Source: Romanomermis culicivorax
Taxonomy: Eukaryota; Nematoda; Enoplea; Mermithida; Mermithidae
Direction: 5' to 3'
Length of the DNA stretch: 64,000 bases
Assembly: GCA_963922205.1 (NCBI GenBank)
Contig: CAWUHX010000080.1
Coordinates: 256,814-320,813, forward strand
In this document: positions 1 to 10,882 of the stretch, in pieces
How positions within the stretch are numbered: position 1 is the stretch's first letter
Layout of the letters: every line of letters begins with the position of its first letter
Notes under the pieces: model-generated
Database searches by the model: none
What the model was told of the DNA's origin: nothing
The model's input: only the letters and a program-made list of their open reading frames with translations
Program-made: the position numbers and the translations under genes

Positions 1-603
1 AGTTGTTTACTCAGTTTTGATAGACTTTTTCTAGTCATTTTTCCCTTAACTTATGAACAAAATAAGGCTAGGTTGAGAAGTTTGTACAAACAATTGACCA
101 TCGGAATGATTATTATCAATTTGTCTATGTTCTTTATAAGCTATTTTGATAATTTTGATGAATTGGACCAAATTGTGCTGATATGTTGCATGCGAAATTC
201 CATGGGCAAATATTATGATATGTACTTCAAAAATTTACTGCTCTGCTACAACATTTTCACCATATTTAATTATTTGGTAATTGTAATTTATCTACAAAAA
301 GAATTTATTATCAAGTACTTGCGATGCGGAATGCGAATATCGCCCCAACAACGTATCATCAATACGGATGATGACAACGGCAAATTGACGAAGGTTTTAT
401 TTTTCTACACCACTGTCTATTTAACTACGAATATGGTTTTTTCGACCAGTCTCAAACTGTTAAGTGTGGACTTGTCTGTTAAATATGGAATTTATTTGGC
501 ACCATTGTCGTCAATTGAAAGTTCAATATTGTTTGTGGATTTTATCATATTTTTGCCACATTTCAGATCATATGTGAAACGAATCTTTGGAAAAAAGCAG
601 TGA
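1..603 (+). CDS. C-terminal part of a srsx-like seven-transmembrane receptor
   Basis: The frame is open from base 1 to the TGA at 601-603, so the gene enters from the left and no start is visible. The first residues contain a rhodopsin-family TM3-end motif (DRLFLVIFPLTY, the DRY-type box). Four hydrophobic segments follow that fit TM4 to TM7, ending in a short basic cytoplasmic tail. Such chemoreceptor-like GPCRs, notably the srsx family, are abundant in nematodes; membership is my inference from the motif and spacing. No ligand can be inferred. It is the only host-type gene in the window, and no intron is needed in the visible part. Confidence 0.72.
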   Translation, partial: SCLLSFDRLFLVIFPLTYEQNKARLRSLYKQLTIGMIIINLSMFFISYFDNFDELDQIVLICCMRNSMGKYYDMYFKNLLLCYNIFTIFNYLVIVIYLQKEFIIKYLRCGMRISPQQRIINTDDDNGKLTKVLFFYTTVYLTTNMVFSTSLKLLSVDLSVKYGIYLAPLSSIESSILFVDFIIFLPHFRSYVKRIFGKKQ

Positions 604-1799
604 TCATCCTATCTAGGATAAAGTTTACAATTTTTCATTTGAGAGCACATGGAATGGGATAAATCTTCAAGAAAGGTATAAAGTTCACTACTTTGCAGAG
701 TTCCTGAATTTTATAGTGACAACACCATTTTTGATTACTGTTTGACCTTACATGCTGCTTCTCAGGATTACCATTCGTGCATGTATGAAGAAATAGCACA
801 TGTAATTTTCATTTTCTTAGTACCCATGATGATTATGTTTCATTCTTTACAATCAAAAGTGTGTCATTTTATCAATCAATTACATCATTTTTTATTGATT
901 ATTGAGTTGACTGTAATTAATTACCTTAATATATTCATCGCCCATGTACATAATTGCTTAAATGTATATAAGTTATCATAGTAAATAATCATAACTAATA
1001 TGAATACAAAGTGGTGTTCGAGAAAATGAATATACTGCTGCGTTTATTAGAATTTAACACGAAAATCATTTATGGAATATTGTGGCCCATCGATTGATAT
1101 ATGTATCGAGGAAAATAACGTTATCATTCGTTTCGAACTGACTTACAAGTGTTTGCAGTTGTTAGCAACAACATGCCAACAAGTTATCGAAAAGACGGAT
1201 GTAGATGATGATGATAAAATATTGAATAATGTTGATTATGATGAGGATTTTTTAAAATAATGACATTGAAATTGAATTGTGAATATATCTTGTGGATAAT
1301 TATTTGAGTGTGAAGAATTAAAAAAACACACCCCCTCAAATGGAAACACTCTCTAACATAGGTTTAAAAAATAAACAGACTGTGATACTAATTATTTTAG
1401 TCTGAAATTTAATAGTTTAGCTAGAGTAGACATTCAACAAATACATTTGTTAGATGCTATCGACAAAGCAAAGCTATGCAAAATAAAAGACCCATTTCAT
1501 AAATTCATCATTAATTATACAAACATTTACATATAAGTCCAGCCAGTTTTAAACAGCTGAAATATTGAGCTATTTTTTGTATGTTGTCAAGAAGCTAATT
1601 GCAGAGATTATAAAAATAGTAAAAAAAGAAAAAGAATGAAAACAAAAACAAAGAATACATATTGTTGTTAAATTGTTGGTTGCCAGTGAAAGCAGACCTC
1701 AACATGAGAAAAAAAGAAAATAAAAGCAATGCATTATTGGATATTAGCATAAAGTAGTTTTTTTCTGAATACATAGAATAAAAAAGTATAAAAACTTTT
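604..1799. other. AT-rich intergenic DNA, no convincing gene
   Basis: About 1.2 kb of AT-rich DNA. A 62-codon ATG frame at 1072-1260 with an acidic, Asp-rich end and a 79-codon frame at 742-981 are present. Neither has a recognisable domain, and both could be chance. Confidence 0.6.
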
Positions 1800-2146
1800 T
1801 CCTTACTAATGACTAACAATATAATACACCATACAATTATATAATAAAATAATAAAATACAATGCCATACAATGCACATTACAGTAAAACAGTTGGATAA
1901 AAAATACAGTGCTTGCATTACATTGTAATAAAATAAAATGCAATACAATAAAATTTAATAAAATGCAGTGCGATATAAATAAATAAATTGCAATGCAATA
2001 CAATATGGTAACAATACAATATAATACAATACAATATAAAACAATACAGTAAAAACCAACAATACAATACAATATAATGCAATACAGTACAAACCAACAA
2101 TGAAATAAAATAGAATAGAATACAGGATAATAGAATACAATACAAT
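1800..2146. repeat. Degenerate AATAC/ACAAT-type simple repeat
   Basis: Runs of imperfect aatacaat and aaaat units fill this stretch up to the start of the 5' LTR of element P. Several minus-strand frames read through it with Tyr/Ile/Leu/Cys-rich low-complexity peptides; these come from the repeat and are not genes. Confidence 0.8.
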
Positions 2147-3260
2147 TGTCACGTGCCGACAAATTTCGTCAAACGTCACGTGATTCACATCACAATTTTT
2201 CGTTATGTTTTTTGTTACGTTTTGTGTTACAGTAATTTGCATCAATTTTGCGGTTTGTTTTTATAATTTTTACATGCAATTTATGTGTGTACTTTTATGT
2301 TTCGTTTCTGTTTCTGTTTGCGCACTTTTATTTCCGTTTTGATTTATTATTTTCCATCACACACGTAAACTACGGCATGTACCCGCTAGTCAAGAATTTT
2401 GGTTAGAGATAAGCTCTCCGAGCTCATCGCTGTAATTGGAGCACAACGTGCACCTCTTATCAGTAAAAACTAGTAACGTTTCACAACATGAAACGACTAG
2501 TTTGAAATTCTCACCAGTGACGTTCCTATGTTAAGCATGGAGAGTGGAAACTCGCCCCAATGCTTAACGTTGTGAACTGGAAAATGTCTATGTGACCATA
2601 GGCATCTTCTGCAACGATTTCCCCTGCAGAAGTTAGCTTGGGGGAGTGTTAACTCCGCCCAAGGCATACTGTAGTTTATGGAGCCCTTTAAAAGGGCATG
2701 TTTCGTTAGTTTGTCACTCATTATTGGGCCTAACTGGTGTTGCATCTTTTTAGCCTTGCGTCTTGCATTTTGCCATTTGTCGTTATTATTATATTGTTAT
2801 ATTGTCAACTGCGTTCGCCGCTCGTCCAATAAATTTGCATACACTCGCCTCCGGCCTTTATATATATCACCAGCTACAGTAGACCGACTGTAGGAGCTCA
2901 ACCCCCTGTCGCCGTTAATCGAGAACCCCATCCCCCTCATCAAGGAAATGTTTGATATCACCGCCTGCTGATCTGCAGCTGCATTACCCCACGCCGAATT
3001 GCTCGGATTCCCGTACCTGTTCATCGCTGTCAGTAGGACCCCACGCTTTGACCCCCAGAACCCCTCGCCCAGCGCCAAGTACTTTGAGAAGAGGATTTAG
3101 TGAGTCTTCTCAGGGGTTGTTATTGTTGAGGGCATATTTGTGGGAATCTCCCCTAAGCTAGTTTCCCTCGGAAGTACCCTCAGTTGAGAAAGCCCTCAGA
3201 CCCTTAAGGTCAGGGCCAATAAGGAGATTTAGGTTAACAATCGGGTCCCCTACAGTATGC
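2147..3260 (+). repeat. 5' LTR of element P
   Basis: Starts with TG at 2147 and matches 31380-32491 along its length. A TTTAAAAG element near 2687 and an AATAAA at 2828-2833 fit a U3-R-U5 layout. The right limit is uncertain: TACA at 3254 would be a standard end, but both copies share GTATG beyond it and the 3' copy is then cut by element M. A primer binding site was not identified. A small hairpin (TGCCATTC-TTC-GAATGGCA) lies just after, at about 3257-3275. Confidence 0.85.
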
Positions 3261-3538
3261 CATTCTTCGAATGGCACCCTTCTCATTCCCAGTCAATGAG
3301 GACTAGGGATTGGCACCCCTGACCCAGCCGCGTTGTCCATTTTTCTACAGCAGAACCGTAGGACAAGGCCGAGGTACACCATAGGTTTACCTGTTGTAGT
3401 ACCAGCTGGGTTAGGTTCCCAAAACAGAGACCATTAACGGAGTCACCCCATGGGGTCAGCATGTCCCTTGCAGTGTCATGGCCGTATTCCCTATGGAATA
3501 TGGTATGGGGTTTCCCATCAATGTGACTGATCACCAAT
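3261..3538 (+). other. Leader of element P, left of the Polinton
   Basis: Non-coding leader between the 5' LTR and the Polinton insertion. Its last bases carry one copy of the AATGTGAC motif that continues on the far side of the Polinton. The final six bases, ACCAAT, are the left target duplication. Confidence 0.65.
3533..3538. repeat. Polinton target-site duplication, left
   Basis: ACCAAT directly before the first AG of the left inverted repeat. It is identical to 17980-17985, and 6 bp is the size known for Polintons. Confidence 0.93.
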
Positions 3539-3790
3539 AGTAGTATATAGACCCCCCCCCTTTGGCGTAAAATTGAGAACCGCCTGTGTTAAAGATAGCC
3601 CTTGTAATGCATGGGAGAACAGCTGGGAGCACTGCTAGCTAAAATAGAGTGCACCCGTTCGCACTGGCCTTTAGGCCAGCCCCAGTGTCAGCCGCGAGGA
3701 GGCCGGTACACATGTGACACCAAAATTTTTTTGGGGATTTTTTATTTATTTGTTTTTTTGGTTTTTTCGATTTTTTGATTTTTTTTATAT
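3539..3790. repeat. Left terminal inverted repeat of the Polinton
   Basis: Begins AGTAGTATATAGAC followed by a C run, then about 250 bp that reappear inverted at 17337-17979. The inner end is an A/T-rich tract of T runs. AG is the known Polinton 5' terminus. Confidence 0.93.
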
Positions 3791-3874
3791 GCACGAATAT
3801 GTGTAATTTTTAAGTATCCACCTTTTACAAGGAATACCCGCCATATCTAAAGATGTGACTCGCAATGCCCAACT

Positions 3875-3977
3875 CTAGGCCGTCATTGGCTTTCTCACCA
3901 TGCACCTAGCGCCATTGCACTGCTGGCTTCTACCTGACCCTAGGCCGTCAGTGGCTCCTCACCATGCACCTAACACC
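3875..3977. repeat. Two direct repeats of about 39 bp
   Basis: CTAGGCCGTCA-TGGCT---TCACCATGCACCTA occurs at 3875-3913 and, with a few changes, at 3940-3977, between the left inverted repeat and the 3' end of the polymerase gene. Function unknown; the position would suit a replication- or termination-related element, but that is only a guess. Confidence 0.7.
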
Positions 3978-4128
3978 CTGTAGAAGCATTATGCGAAAGA
4001 TAACAAATAAACATGCAATAATAATAAAAAAAACAATGTGAACAACAAACAATAACATAAATATGGTAGTTTTTTTTTCCTTTGCCTATTTTTGTACATT
4101 TTTATGTTTTTTTTCGTCTTTTTGTGAT

Positions 4129-7100
4129 TTATATATCCAATGGAACTGTTGTTACGCCATCATCTAGCACTTTTCTTTTTATGTACAGGTAAGGCAGCCC
4201 CTGCTTCTTTTGTAAATATGACCACATTTTATTATCATTACTTCTCATTTGAAAACCAATGTTTTCACCTACTTGAGGGACTTTAGTATTGAGCACTGAA
4301 GCATACTTTTCAAAGTTCAAGGCATTAATTTTCTTCATCAATCCTTTGCAACTGACTTTGGTCTCTCCTTCACCAATGCCGATATAGGTTTTGGCTGCAA
4401 GACAGCACATGGCTGTGCCTTGCCATTCGATGAAGACCAGGGGTTCTTTTGTCTTCCTTGTTGATAACAAACCATTTAGGGTATATTTCTTTTATAAACT
4501 TGTCTTTTAACTCTGGTTTAACGGCGTCCAATAAATTTGTACACGATAATGCCAGATAAATACTGTCTGTATCGGTTTCCATGCACTGATACATTGACTT
4601 GTCGAAATAAATTTGCAAGACGTCGTAAAAAAATTCCAACATTTTGATCTTTGCCCAGTTGTAAACTGATAAACCAACAACAATTGGTAGATCCAAAGAT
4701 ATTTGGTCTTTTCGCATATGAACTTCAAAACAGTTTTCAGATATGCTTTTGATTTTCTTGATGTAAGGGCTGTAACTGGCATCCACAGCTCTTTTCTTAT
4801 CACAGTAGAACACATCAATATGCTTTTCTTTATTTGTCAATGTTTTCCCATATCCAGTATTACCCAATAATTTGTAAGTGTCCGCCAGCATGGCTAAATC
4901 TGGGTCTTGATCTCCTTCTCTCCTGTGTTTTGTCACTTTATCACAAAATGATTCAAATGGGCGGCCTTCATCATACCGAATAACTTCATAAATTTTTCCT
5001 AATTTTAGTCCATGGTTTACTAGGAATCTTATCATGGGTGTAGACATCATGATTTCCTTGCCAAAATAACTGCTTATCAGACTGGCTCTTGGTTTTTTCA
5101 ATTGATCCGTTTCTTGTGCATATCTCTTTATATGTTCTCCAATATCATCCAATCCAATGTTAGCATGCTTAATAATTGGTGGGAAATCTGCATATTTTTC
5201 TTTTAAGCTTTCTGGGGTTGAAATGTCCACTTTCGCAAAACCGAAAACTGATCCATTCAGTATAGCATTTGCCATCTGGGAATTTGTAATGAACCGTTGA
5301 TTGTAAAATGCCCGTAAGTTTTTCTTGTTTTCTTCAATGGCCTCCTTTTCAACGATCCAGTTAGCTGCTTCTTGGGCATTCTTATTTTTATTCTTTTGAC
5401 CAATTGGGCATCCGTGGCAATGCCAATAACATCCATAAAATTCGTATATCATGGCCAGTTCTGAGCAAAATCCATCGACTGGTAGGTAGCGAGGGCCGAC
5501 TTTCTTCTCTGGTCAATTGCCAAGATGCTGAATGAAACGCCCACACTTATGACTTTCTTGTTCCAACCATTCAATGGAAGCAGATTTTGATGAGCTCACT
5601 TTCTTAAAGCCTTTGTGACCTGTTGGTTTCCAATGATCAAAATGCCCAGTGGGAGTTGGCATTGCTTGAGCCCATAAATATAAAGCATTAAAATCTAATC
5701 CAATAATTGACTTGACAATTTGATCTGGATTGTTTCTTATGAATGTTTTGTCTTTGATTGCCAGCCTATTCATTACCATTGCTAAGCCTCCACGCATGCT
5801 CGATTTGAGTGAGTAGTGTAGATCTTTTGATTTTTCAGAAAACAGAGCGAAATGGGTATCTGGAATGCTTTTGAATAAGTAACGTTCAGTCACTCCAGGT
5901 AAGGACATCGCCTCTTTGAAAATATCAATGTTGAAGTTTGACCAGTAGATTTCTGCCATGTTCATACAGGCTTCCAGGAATGGTATTACATCCCTCAAAT
6001 TGTAAAATTTTAAATAATCAAGCATTGTGGTCATATTTTCCTCATTCCAATATCTTTGGCATTCTTCATAATCTTCCTGGCTGATGCCTACCTTGCGAAG
6101 GGTGCTGTAGAAGCAATCAATTGGTGGAAGTTGTTCTTCATAAAGTTTTTCAAACGAGTCCAAATATTCGTATGGGAAGTGAGCTTTTGTCAATTTTGCC
6201 TTGTACGCCCTCATGAAAGCGTCCAAACTAAATCCAGGGGCAGTGTATACACTTGCATCTAAAAATTTAAGTGTATCTGTTGATAAGCACAGGTAGGAAC
6301 CATTACGCAGTATTGCTCTTGGCCACATTGTGAATTCCTCTGATTGTACTGCTGCATCAACTAGTTTAGGGAATAAGTTTCGTTTGATCAAGTTTATATC
6401 ATATTTTCCTGAGTTAAATCCAAGACAGGTTAACTGCCTACAATATCTGGATAATCGACTTTTTAGCCCACATATAAAATTCAAGCGGCCTTTTTCCCTT
6501 CGGCTGTCTTTTTTGTTTTTGGCCAAGTTTTCTATGCACTTTTCGCAGTCTTTAATCTGTTGATCTAGTTCAGCAAATGTTGAGGCAAATTGCTTTGTTA
6601 AAATTTCATTTTGTGCAGCACTTATTGATTCCAAATAATCGAGCATTGCTTGTATGAGTGAATCTGGGTCTTCATCAATAAAACATTCTGGTTCTTCAAA
6701 GCCAGGTAGATTGGTGGCCACTGCGCTGGACACAGGAGTATGTTCGGCAGTGTAGATTAGCTTTTCCGAATTTGGCTGGGTGTTTTTTATCAAGAGTGAT
6801 TCAAAGTCATAAACAGCAATGAATGGGCAATATCGATCTGATTGAGGCACATAAATATCCGATGCATCTAGTTGTTCGAACAATGACTTCTTTACTTGGA
6901 AGACTCCACCGGGAAATTTGTGTCTCGTCTGTCCATTATGGCAATAAGTTTTTACATGAGCATTTAAATTCCAGGCTTTTTTGAAAAGACGACCACAGTT
7001 AAGGCACCCATATCGCTTTGCATATTGATCCAAATTAGTTATCAATGAAAAGTGGGCTTGCGAGTGTTCTGTTAGGCAAACATCCAAATTCATTAGGTTG

Positions 7101-8218
7101 CTATGTTTTCTCATAACGTTTCGCCAGCATGTAGCATCCCCATTTTCAGCAGTATGGAAAATTTGAATGTCAATGTTGAATAAGTCCTCTATTAGAGCCA
7201 AGTCATTAAATGGTACACCACTGAATTGGTCAACAATGGCTGGGATGTTTTTGCTCTGACAATATTTTGTAAAGCTTTGGTAAATAAAATTTGAATCTTC
7301 GAAGCTTCCTACCAAACAATGTGCTAGGCATCGAAACATGCACAAATTGTCTTTGAACCTATTATGGTTACTATCTTGAGTCATGGCCAGAATGTTATGT
7401 CTTTGATGGGCGATTTGCTCTGGCAAATTAAAGTTCAGACATCCTGCTACAAAATTTGTCTGTGGTACAACATAAAATTCAATATTTGTCACATTAGCCA
7501 AAAGCCATTTTGTATTGGGTCTTGTAAATTTTTCAGTAATGTCTATTTGTTGTAAATCTTGGGCTATTCTTGCAACGTCATCACTGTTCTTGATCAGCGC
7601 TGGATTATCCAATAAAGTAAAATTATTTTGGCAAGCATACCAATATTTAAGTTCGTCAGTTTCTTGATTTTTTAAAATGCACCCGACTGCAGCATCAACC
7701 TTGAAGCATTGTTTTTCTTTTAAATATATATCGCTAAGCATGTGTAGAAAATTTCCATTGTTTGCACTCCATCTATAGTTGTAGGTGTGGTCTAAGAAAT
7801 TTGTTGTTGTCTTATGCGTTTTAATTAATCGCCAATAGTTGGAAATTTCATTGTGTAGTTCAGCTGGATAATCAGCCAAATCTGGGCTTTCCAAATCCGC
7901 ATTTATTTCATAGCTGGTGCTGGGAGCTTCTTCTAATTCTGATGAAGGCGCTTCTGGTTTAATAAGCAAGCACCTGCTCACATGGTCATTTGACATTAGC
8001 TTTTTGCAGTCTGTAAATATGGCATTGCAGATTGCACATTCAAAGGCATCTGGATGCTTCACATTATAATGGCGTTTAAGGTTGTTCTCCTGACTGAACA
8101 CACTTTTGCACTGGGGGCAACGAAATCTAAATCCAAGGTGAATGGAATTTGTATGTTGAGCCAGGTATCTTTGATTTGAAAATGTTTTTCCACATTCAAG
8201 GCAGGAGATTTTCTCCAT
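4129..8218 (-). CDS. Protein-primed DNA polymerase B with N-terminal zinc fingers and OTU-like region (broken)
   Basis: Replicates the element by protein priming. From the N-terminus: two C2H2 fingers (about 8000-8210), an OTU-like stretch (DNLCMFRCLAHCL near 7330 with an HF about 280 nt on), and a third C2H2 finger (about 6950-7015). The exonuclease motifs follow: ExoI YDFES near 6800, ExoII FNSGKYD near 6400, ExoIII YNLRD near 6000. Then polymerase motif A DFNALY near 5690, B KLLGNTGYGK near 4860 and C DTDS near 4565. The ATG at 8218 precedes the first finger. Two breaks are seen: an in-frame TGA at 5513-5515, and a frameshift near 4440-4470, after which the last roughly 110 codons continue in another frame. 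All catalytic motifs are intact. The OTU assignment is by motif resemblance only. Confidence 0.95.
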
Positions 8219-9131
8219 AATTGGGGAAATAATTAATCCAATGAATAAAAAGTTAAATCCAAAAGGTAAAATCCAAAGCGAAAAATCCAAAGATTAATAT
8301 TATTAAGTAATCCAATAGAATATAATTGAGAGCTTGTAAGCAAATCAACCATTCACTTGTTTGACAAAATTAAAGAATAACTTTTCTCAAATTTTCTCTC
8401 CTTTTATACTTTTTTGAGTCCTATACCTCATATACATAAAAAACTACAGTAAGAAGGGTAAGCAGCTACTTACTTGCTTGTCACATGACATTATCAACAA
8501 AAATTTGCACAAAAATTTCCTGAAATATCTGGAAAAATCCTGTTTTTTCTGGTTTCTTTATGATTCATGCTTTTTCTCTTTTTTTGATCTTTTTAAAATT
8601 TTAATTTATATGGAATGCACACATAAAAACTTTTTGTCTTTTCTGGAAGCATCATTATGCTGCCGTCATTCCCTCCCAGCCATACTGGATGCTATTTTAC
8701 TGACATCATTTTCTCTAGCTAGCTACCTTTTCTTTTGTGTATGATGACATCATCACTTTGTGAAAATTGCCTGGCTAAGCAGCTATAATGCACTTTTCTC
8801 AAGAAATTTTAGTATGTCTTATATATAAAAAAAATATTGCACAATGTTACAAATCATTGGATCAACAAAGCAGAGCAGAAGCTCAAACTTATGGATCACC
8901 TGACCGGAGGTTACTGTAGAATTCAGTTGAGCAGATATTGCCAGCTGACCTCTAGGGTCAAGGCAGCTAAATAACTTTAGTTATCTTTTCAGTCAACTTA
9001 TGACGTAGGCATAAGCTAGCCATTTTTTTTTGACCAGTTAGCTTATTGAGTATGAATAGCATTACCCAGTGTATTGAACATCGTAGGCTTGTTTTTATGC
9101 ATAGACTTGTGCAGAATGAAAATTGATTGTT
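8219..9131. other. Divergent intergenic region of the Polinton
   Basis: Separates the minus-strand polymerase from the plus-strand gene block, so it should hold divergent promoters. On the minus strand, TATAAAAGGAG (8408 downward) lies 190 nt before the polymerase ATG. A TGACC-TCTA-GGGTCA inverted repeat lies near 8950. No convincing gene was found. Confidence 0.6.
8398..8408 (-). promoter_or_regulatory. TATAAAAG box, candidate polymerase promoter
   Basis: On the minus strand the text reads TATAAAAGGAG. It is the only such box between the polymerase ATG (8218) and the plus-strand gene block. At 190 nt from the ATG, it implies a longer leader than for the plus-strand genes. Confidence 0.4.
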
Positions 9132-9142
9132 TATAAAAGTTG
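9132..9142 (+). promoter_or_regulatory. TATAAAAGTTG box upstream of the 71-aa membrane protein
   Basis: TATAAAAGTTG, 35 nt before the ATG at 9167. Member of the box family repeated before most plus-strand Polinton genes. Confidence 0.65.
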
Positions 9143-9166
9143 TCACTATATGTGAAAAGCATAAAA

Positions 9167-9382
9167 ATGGATAGCAATAAAACTATCGGACATTTTCTAG
9201 CTTGCCTAGAAAGATACAACGGCAAGACTATTTATCACGAGATTTGGTACTGCATTGCATTATTAGCAGTTTTGACGATTTTGACATTTCTAAAATTGTT
9301 GGGAAAGCATCTAGAAAAGCTTTTTAGTAAAGAATCAAATAATACCAGGAATAATGCTAGGTTTAATCTAGCCAATGTATAA
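9167..9382 (+). CDS. Small single-pass membrane protein, 71 aa
   Basis: Function not recognised. The ATG at 9167 is preferred over an upstream non-ATG extension because it lies 35 nt from a TATAAAAGTTG box. Residues about 27-45 form one hydrophobic segment (YCIALLAVLTILTFLKLL), with a Lys/Asn-rich C-terminal tail. First gene of the plus-strand block, directly before the integrase. Small membrane proteins are common in Polintons and adinto-like viruses; a role in membrane interaction is inference. Confidence 0.6.
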   Translation: MDSNKTIGHFLACLERYNGKTIYHEIWYCIALLAVLTILTFLKLLGKHLEKLFSKESNNTRNNARFNLANV

Positions 9383-9391
9383 ATAAAAGTT
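9378..9391 (+). promoter_or_regulatory. TATAAATAAAAGTT box upstream of integrase
   Basis: A variant combining TATAAATA with AAAAGTT, 38 nt before the integrase ATG and overlapping the stop codon of the preceding gene (9380-9382). Confidence 0.55.
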
Positions 9392-9415
9392 CTCCTAATC
9401 ATCAACTTTGTAAGA

Positions 9416-10468
9416 ATGGATGAGCTACTAGAAAAAATATATTACAACCCACACACTGGGTACTGCAGTGTTCAAAATCTGTACAAGAGGGCTAGGGCTG
9501 AAGACCCTAAAATAAAATTATCTAGTGTTAAGGATTGGCTACAAAAGCAGTCAACGTATACAATACACAGGTATGCTAGGCGTCCATATCCCAGAAATGC
9601 AGTGCTTGTCAGTGATATTGATGAGCAGTGGCAAATGGACCTTGCTGACTTGAGTTCCTTATCAAAGTATAATGATGGCTTTAAGTTCTTGCTAAATTGT
9701 ATTGACGTTTTATTAAAGTTCGCCTGGTCTGTGCCCTTGAAGAACAAGTCTGGAAGTTCTATTCTGGATGCTTTTAATCTTATTCTAGGTTCTGGTCGAA
9801 ACCCCCAAAAGATACAAACAGATGCTGGTACTGAATTCACAAATAAATCTTTCCAGGCTCTCTTAAGGAAACTCAATATTGATTTTTTTACAACAGCTAG
9901 TGAGACTAAGGCTAGCATTGTTGAACGTTTCAACAGGACATTGAAAGAGAGAATGTGGAGGCACTTTACAAAGAACAGAACCTATAGGTATTTAGACGTC
10001 CTACCAGATTTACTGAAAGGTTACAACTCCAGTAAGCATAGAACCATTGGAATGACCCCTAACCAAGTGAATGATGCCAATAAAGCAAATATTGTAGAAA
10101 AGTTGTTTAGTAAATGCAAGATGCACGTCCAGTATAAACTACAGCCTGGTGACAAGGTACGTATCAGTAAAGTAAAGGGAACCTTCGAAAAGGGGTACAC
10201 CCCAAATTGGAGTGATGAAATTTTTATTGTTCACGAAAAGAAAGCCAGGCAGCCCCCAGTATATGTAATTAAGGACCAGCTTGGTGAAGTTGTAAAGGGA
10301 ATTTTTTACGAACCAGAATTACAAAAAATTGATGAGATCCCTGATGTATGCATAATAGAAAAGGTGGTAAGAACTAGAAAGAGAGGTGGAAAGATTGAGT
10401 ATTTGGTAAAGTGGCGAGGATATCCAGAAAAATTCAACAGTTGGGTAACTGAATTGATTAAGCTGTGA
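9416..10468 (+). CDS. Polinton integrase, retroviral-type with chromodomain
   Basis: Inserts the linear element DNA, producing the 6-bp duplication. The 350-aa protein has an rve fold with catalytic residues visible as D75 (QMDLADL), D136 (QTDAGTEF) and E170 (SIVERFNRTLK). A C-terminal chromodomain lies at about residues 308-345 (CIIEKVVRTRKRGGKIEYLV, then W, G, W positions). Chromodomains in this family are thought to steer target choice. The ATG at 9416 is the first in frame. The gene is intact, unlike the polymerase. It follows the membrane-protein gene by 33 nt with its own TATA-like box. Confidence 0.97.
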   Translation: MDELLEKIYYNPHTGYCSVQNLYKRARAEDPKIKLSSVKDWLQKQSTYTIHRYARRPYPRNAVLVSDIDEQWQMDLADLSSLSKYNDGFKFLLNCIDVLLKFAWSVPLKNKSGSSILDAFNLILGSGRNPQKIQTDAGTEFTNKSFQALLRKLNIDFFTTASETKASIVERFNRTLKERMWRHFTKNRTYRYLDVLPDLLKGYNSSKHRTIGMTPNQVNDANKANIVEKLFSKCKMHVQYKLQPGDKVRISKVKGTFEKGYTPNWSDEIFIVHEKKARQPPVYVIKDQLGEVVKGIFYEPELQKIDEIPDVCIIEKVVRTRKRGGKIEYLVKWRGYPEKFNSWVTELIKL

Positions 10469-10534
10469 GTTACAGTATGCCATATAGCAAGTGATCTGCA
10501 AGATCAAATAGGCTGATCTGGGCTCTTATTTTAG

Positions 10535-10571
10535 TATATAAGGCGCTGAAAACTGAAGTACTTCATTCAGT
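10535..10571 (+). promoter_or_regulatory. TATATAAGG box with palindrome and Inr-like TCAGT
   Basis: TTAGTATATAAGG (TATA at 10535), then a perfect 12-bp palindrome TGAAGTACTTCA at 10554-10565, then TTCAGT ending about 35 nt below the TATA. All lie within 54 nt of the ATG at 10589. This differs from the TATAAAAGTTG class. Confidence 0.55.
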
Positions 10572-10588
10572 AAATTTGATTAACTGCA

Positions 10589-10882
10589 ATGGAGTCGAAA
10601 AAAGTCAAAGCTCCCATAGAATTGTGCGCTAGAAATATGCCAAGACCGATGTATCCACTTATGATACAGTTGTGTTATTTCTGTCAGAAAAATAGCTCTG
10701 AAAAAGAATGCTTTCAAACCAAAAATGGCTACACCTATTTTACGATAGGCATGTGCCAAAAATGTATGGAATACAATCAAGCCTTGCAAGATGCTGGAAA
10801 GGCGATGCTAAGGAAACAACTCGAAGAACGTGAAAAATTATTTTTCAATGGTCAAAATAAAGATGAATCATTGAATAATTAA
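10589..10882 (+). CDS. Small zinc-binding protein, 97 aa
   Basis: Unrecognised family. Two CXXC knuckles (CYFC near residue 29 and CQKC near residue 58) plus an extra Cys suggest a single zinc-binding fold, followed by a charged helix rich in Lys/Glu (about residues 68-85). Starts at the only sensible ATG. It lies alone between two intergenic spacers and has the TATATAAGG-type promoter, not the virion-gene type. A regulatory or host-interaction role is a guess. Confidence 0.7.
   Translation: MESKKVKAPIELCARNMPRPMYPLMIQLCYFCQKNSSEKECFQTKNGYTYFTIGMCQKCMEYNQALQDAGKAMLRKQLEEREKLFFNGQNKDESLNN

Noticed and set aside
742..1260. Two small plus-strand frames after the receptor gene
   Set aside because: No domain, no conserved start context, AT-rich surroundings; kept only as a note in the intergenic entry.
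1595..2245. Several minus-strand frames rich in Tyr-Cys-Ile-Val-Leu
   Set aside because: They read through the AATAC/ACAAT simple repeat; low complexity, overlapping in all three frames.
2497..3537. Frames of 70-93 codons within and after the 5' LTR
   Set aside because: They cover U3/R/U5 and leader, recur shifted in the other LTR, and have no domain or codon signal.
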